NCBI GenBank assembly: GCA_036271555.1 | Contig: DATBAK010000090.1 | Span: forward strand, 1 to 46,670 | Direction of reading: 5' to 3' | DNA from: Acidimicrobiia bacterium | GTDB taxonomy: Bacteria; Actinomycetota; Acidimicrobiia; IMCC26256; PALSA-610 | Length of the DNA: 46,670 bases | Part shown: piece after piece, positions 43,378-46,670 of the stretch | Layout: every line of letters starts with the position of its first letter | How positions within the stretch are numbered: the first letter of the stretch is position 1 | Translations under genes and position numbers: made by a program | The notes under the pieces: generated by a model | The model's input: the letters and a program-made list of their open reading frames with translations, nothing else | Database searches by the model: none | What the model was told of the DNA's origin: nothing

Positions 43378-46299
43378 ATGGCGTACGCCCGTAAGTTCGT
43401 CGCGGTCGCGACAGTGATCGCGACCGGCGCGGTGATCGCGTTACAAGGGGGAACCGGAGTCGCGGTCACGAAGGCGGCCGCGCGCGACGGCGGTCCCGCG
43501 CGCACGGCCCAGACAGTCGACAAGTCGCAGACGCCGCTGGCGGTGCGTGATCACAGCGCCAAGCTCGTCGGGCGCCTGTCGCGCGCGCAGCGGCTGCGCG
43601 TGACGCTCGGGATCGAGCCGAGCGACGAGGCCGGCGCCGAGCAGTACGCGCGCGCCGTGCAGGACCGGAGCTCAGCGCTCTACCGCCACTTCCTGACGGC
43701 CACGGAGTGGAACTCGCGCTTCTCGCCGACGAAGGCGTCGGAGCAGAAGGTCGTCGACTGGGTTCGCGCGCGTGGGCTCACCGTGACCAAGCGCTACCCG
43801 AACCGCCTGCTGGTCGACATCGACGGCACCGCGGCGCAGCTCGAGTCCGCGTTCGGCGTGACGCTCAACGACTACACGCTGAACGGGCGCAGCGTCTTCT
43901 CGAACGATCGCGACCCGGTGGTGCCGAGCGCGCTGCGCTCGATCGTCACGTCGGTCGGCGGTCTCGACAACGTCGCGACGCTCACGTCCGCCGCCGGAGG
44001 CGCCGGCCCGTCGACGCGGTACTCGGCGGGTCCGCAGGTGCAGGCCGCGGGCTCGATCCAGAAGAACGGCAGCCAGGCGAAGCTCGACGCGGCGATGCGC
44101 GCCAAGAAGGGCAACGTCCCCGCGATCAGCAACGGCAACTACGACCCGACCGACATCTACACGTCCCAGGCCTACGACGAGGACGCGCTGCACAAGCAGA
44201 GCAACTGCTGCAACCCGTTCCACAACCCGAGCACGCAGTCGCCGGCCCAGACGTCGATCGCGATCATCAGCGCCGGCGTGGTCCAGAGCAGCGACGTCCT
44301 GGGATTCCAGGCCGCGTACCCGTACCTCGCGGTCAGTGGCAACTTCATCAACGTCGGCGGCACGCCGACGTCGGGTGACTACGAAGGCACGATGGACTTC
44401 GAGTGGGCGATGTCGCTCGCGAACAGCTTCGGCTGCTTCTGCGACACCGCGCACATCTGGATGTACGACGGTGTGAACGCGGCGTTCTCGACGTTCGACA
44501 GCATGTACAACCAGGTCCTCACCGACAATCACGCCAAGGTCGTGAGCTCGAGCTGGGGTTGCGCGGAGATCTACTGCACGCCCGACGCAACGATGAACAC
44601 CGATCACGCGATCTTCAACTCGATGATCGCCCAGGGCTTCACGCTGTTGAACTCGTCCGGCGACCGCGGTGCGTACGCCGACTGTTCGCACGTGAGCGTG
44701 TCGTTCCCCGCGTCGGATACGAACTGGTTAGCGATCGGCGCGACGAACCTCGAGCTGAACAGCTCGAGCCAGTACGTCTCGCAGACCGCGTGGGGCGATG
44801 TCGGAAACTGCGCGGGCAACGGCGGTGGGACCGGCGGTGGCTGCAGCGCCAAGTACGCGGCTCCCGCATACCAGTCGTCCATCTCGTCGTTCTGCGGCTC
44901 GACCGCCAAGGCGCTACCCGACGTCTCGCTGAACGGAGACTGGTTCAACAGCCCCCAGAACGTCTATTACGGCGGAAGCTTCAGTGGGAACGGGGGCACG
45001 AGTATCTCCGCGCCCATGTTCGCGGGCTTCATGGCCCAGGTGAACTCGTACGGTCTCGAGCTCGGCAACATCTGTGGCGGCGGCACACTGCCGTGCTCGC
45101 CGATCGGCCAGGCGGGTACTCAGCTCTACCTCGCCGCGAACACGCACGCCGCGCAGGGCAAGAACGCCTTCTACGACATCACCTCGGGCTCCACGACCAA
45201 CGAGATCGGCGCAGGTTTCAACGCGATCCCGGGTTACGACCGCGCGAGCGGCTGGGGCACGCCGAACATGCTCCAGCTCGCGTGGGCCATGAACTACTGG
45301 AACATGCCCGAGGCGTCGGCGCCGCTCGTGACCTTGTCGGGTCCGTCGACGAGCGGCTGGGTCACCGGTGGAACGATCTCGTGGAGCATCGTCGACCAGG
45401 GCTCACCGGCGTCGGGTGTGTCCGGCTACACCGCCCAGTGGGACGCCGATCCCGGCGACCCGTCGTCGGCGGCCACGCCGGGATCGGGCAACTCGTTCTA
45501 CACCGGACCCGCCTCGGCGCACGGCGCGACGAGCGGTTCGACCGGTGTCGTCGACGGTTGCCACACGCTCTACGTCCGCGCGTGGGACAACATCGGTGAG
45601 TCGGCCGTCAGCACCTACGGACCCGTGTGCGTCGACGCGACCAAGCCGACGATCGACACCGTTCCCAAGGTGTCGCTCATCCAGAACTCGACGGTCACCG
45701 CGAACGACGTTCCGGTGAAGATCACCTGGACCGGGAGCGACAGCCAGAGCGGCGTGAAGAACTACCGGCTCCAGGAGAGCCTCGACGGCGGCGCGTACAG
45801 CAACGTCGGCGCGCTGCTCACCACGACGAGCAAGGTGCTCTCCCTGCCCGCCGGCCATGCGTACCGATTCCGTGTGCGCGCGACCGACAACGTCGGCAAC
45901 ACGTCCACGTACAAGCTCGGCAAGACCTTCCATGTGAACCTGTACGAGGAGAACAACGGCGCGATCGCGTACACGACCGGCTGGACTCGCATCGCGCAGG
46001 CGGGCGCGTCCGCTGGTCACGTCAAGGAGGCGAGCCTCGCGGGCAAGAAGGCGACGTTCACCTTCTCGGGCACCCAGGTCGGGTTCGTGACGAACGTCGC
46101 GTCGACCAACGGCTCGGCGACCATCGCGATCGACGGTGGATCCGCGGCGACGGTGAACACGCACGCCACGGGCGGCCCCGGCATCGTGCGGTTCGTGAAG
46201 CTCTCGGGCGGCCCGGGCTCGCACACGCTCGTGCTCACGGTCTCCGGGACGGCCGGTCACCCGAAGATCGACGTCGACGCCTTCGCCGTCATCAGCTAG
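43378..46299 (+). CDS. Secreted S53 (sedolisin/kumamolisin) serine-carboxyl peptidase with C-terminal Ig/fibronectin-like modules
   Basis: A 973-residue exported acid-type protease precursor. An N-terminal signal (RKFVAVATVIATGAVIAL) is followed by a pro-kumamolisin activation domain (about 45-200) and the catalytic domain (about 270-650). The charge relay is E336-G-T-M-D340 and S542 in GGTSISAP, with the oxyanion aspartate D429 in SSGDRG; spacing agrees with kumamolisin. GYDRASGWGTP near 622-632 is the calcium site. Two beta-sandwich repeats (about 665-855) and a C-terminal jelly-roll-like part follow. ATG 43378 has GGAGGGG upstream. Probably digests extracellular protein. Confidence 0.93.
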   Translation: MAYARKFVAVATVIATGAVIALQGGTGVAVTKAAARDGGPARTAQTVDKSQTPLAVRDHSAKLVGRLSRAQRLRVTLGIEPSDEAGAEQYARAVQDRSSALYRHFLTATEWNSRFSPTKASEQKVVDWVRARGLTVTKRYPNRLLVDIDGTAAQLESAFGVTLNDYTLNGRSVFSNDRDPVVPSALRSIVTSVGGLDNVATLTSAAGGAGPSTRYSAGPQVQAAGSIQKNGSQAKLDAAMRAKKGNVPAISNGNYDPTDIYTSQAYDEDALHKQSNCCNPFHNPSTQSPAQTSIAIISAGVVQSSDVLGFQAAYPYLAVSGNFINVGGTPTSGDYEGTMDFEWAMSLANSFGCFCDTAHIWMYDGVNAAFSTFDSMYNQVLTDNHAKVVSSSWGCAEIYCTPDATMNTDHAIFNSMIAQGFTLLNSSGDRGAYADCSHVSVSFPASDTNWLAIGATNLELNSSSQYVSQTAWGDVGNCAGNGGGTGGGCSAKYAAPAYQSSISSFCGSTAKALPDVSLNGDWFNSPQNVYYGGSFSGNGGTSISAPMFAGFMAQVNSYGLELGNICGGGTLPCSPIGQAGTQLYLAANTHAAQGKNAFYDITSGSTTNEIGAGFNAIPGYDRASGWGTPNMLQLAWAMNYWNMPEASAPLVTLSGPSTSGWVTGGTISWSIVDQGSPASGVSGYTAQWDADPGDPSSAATPGSGNSFYTGPASAHGATSGSTGVVDGCHTLYVRAWDNIGESAVSTYGPVCVDATKPTIDTVPKVSLIQNSTVTANDVPVKITWTGSDSQSGVKNYRLQESLDGGAYSNVGALLTTTSKVLSLPAGHAYRFRVRATDNVGNTSTYKLGKTFHVNLYEENNGAIAYTTGWTRIAQAGASAGHVKEASLAGKKATFTFSGTQVGFVTNVASTNGSATIAIDGGSAATVNTHATGGPGIVRFVKLSGGPGSHTLVLTVSGTAGHPKIDVDAFAVIS

Positions 46300-46313
46300 C
46301 GAAGCGGTTCGGA

Positions 46314-46350
46314 GCGAGAAGGGGCCGCGGGCGACCGCGGCCCTTCTCGC
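46314..46350 (+). terminator. Strong hairpin after the S53 gene
   Basis: A nearly perfect 16-bp stem with a single bulged G and a short GCGA loop, starting 14 bases after the stop. There is no T tract, as is common for actinobacterial terminator-like hairpins. Confidence 0.65.
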
Positions 46351-46442
46351 GTCCGGACGCAGATCGATGGCGAAACGTGGAACACGCGCGTCGCCGTTGA
46401 CTGAAGCGTTACGGGACACCGGTTTTACCGCCGACGCGGTCG

Positions 46443-46471
46443 TTGACTTCGCGTCGCGGTGTGGGCAAGCT
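46443..46471 (+). promoter_or_regulatory. Putative promoter of the second S53-like gene
   Basis: TTGACT (46443-46448), 17 bases, CAAGCT (46466-46471), followed by CCGCCGA as in the first leader. This copies the layout before the first S53 gene and supports both promoter calls. Confidence 0.6.
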
Positions 46472-46530
46472 GCCGCCGACCGTCGCGGGGGTGCGGCGAT
46501 CACCAGCTTGCGTCGCACGGTGGTACCGAG

Positions 46531-46546
46531 TGAGGGCTTCTCCTCA
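46531..46546 (+). promoter_or_regulatory. Hairpin in the second S53-like leader
   Basis: TGAGG (46531-46535) and CCTCA (46542-46546) form a five-base-pair stem with a six-base loop, 25 bases before the start codon. It is in a similar place to, but different in sequence from, the GAAA hairpin of the first gene. Confidence 0.35.
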
Positions 46547-46571
46547 GGCGACGCCGATTCCGGAGGTTTCG

Positions 46572-46670
46572 ATGGGCTACCGCAAGGTGATCGCGGTCGT
46601 GGCCGTTGCCGCGACCGCGGGAGTGCTCGCGCTCCAAGGCGGTGTCGCAGTCGCGTCGGCGGATGGATCC
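46572..46670 (+). CDS. Start of a second secreted protein paralogous to the S53 peptidase (truncated by window end)
   Basis: Only the first 33 codons are visible. The N-terminus (MGYRKVIAVVAVAAT, then GVLALQGGVAV) aligns with the signal region of the preceding S53 peptidase (M-Y-RK-AV-V-AT-V-ALQGG-VAV), and both genes share promoter and leader layout, so this is most likely a tandem paralogue. GGAGG lies five bases before ATG 46572. What follows the signal peptide cannot be seen. Confidence 0.7.
   Translation, partial: MGYRKVIAVVAVAATAGVLALQGGVAVASADGS

Overview
The window looks like chromosomal DNA from a high-G+C actinobacterium, possibly an uncultured Acidimicrobiia-type lineage; the exact lineage is inference. 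The grounds are very G+C-rich codon use, frequent GTG starts, many four-base ATGA/GTGA stop-start overlaps, a mec-cysO-cysM-murI-MBL-rph-rdgB gene order like that of Mycobacterium, the GlgE maltosyltransferase pathway, and an actinobacterial-type diheme QcrC/Rieske/cytochrome b complex. I see no rRNA, tRNA, CRISPR array, transposase or phage genes. No gene-free stretch exceeds 300 bases.

Layout. 1-8.6 kb (+): the end of a molybdenum hydroxylase large subunit, then a tightly packed housekeeping run: JAMM peptidase, CysO, CysM, Sua5, MurI, metallo-beta-lactamase-fold enzyme, RNase PH, RdgB, an HSL-type esterase and an unknown protein. 8.6-16.2 kb: a four-PAS GGDEF-EAL protein (-), a small Cys-containing protein (+), a divergent ArsR-GNAT regulator / MFS exporter pair around a 36-bp dyad, a DJ-1/PfpI protein and two small acidic or DUF2795-like proteins. 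16.2-29.0 kb (-): one alpha-glucan/trehalose operon transcribed glgE-treS-mak-glgB-treZ-treX-treY. It combines the whole GlgE pathway with the TreX/TreY/TreZ pathway. Divergent from it (+) are malQ and a CYTH-CHAD protein. 31.8-33.8 kb (-): an unknown protein, a DoxX protein and a DUF72 protein. 33.8-41.7 kb (-): one respiratory operon, qcrC-qcrA-ctaC-ctaD-ctaE-(small membrane protein)-ctaG-qcrB, encoding a bc complex together with a caa3-type oxidase. 41.8-46.7 kb (+): a secreted sugar dehydrogenase-like protein, a large secreted S53 (sedolisin) peptidase, and the start of a second paralogous secreted protein that the window edge cuts off.

Points beyond plain annotation: (1) a family of about 92-bp structured intergenic repeats (three good copies, one interrupted, two fragments), two of which supply the C-terminal codons and stop of a gene; (2) a CysO sulfur carrier with six residues after its GlyGly, encoded just after a JAMM peptidase; (3) the same promoter-like module, TTGAC(A/T)-N17-CAAGCT, in front of both tandem S53-type genes; (4) three predicted c-type hemes split between QcrC and CtaC; (5) a symmetrical operator between the regulator and the exporter.
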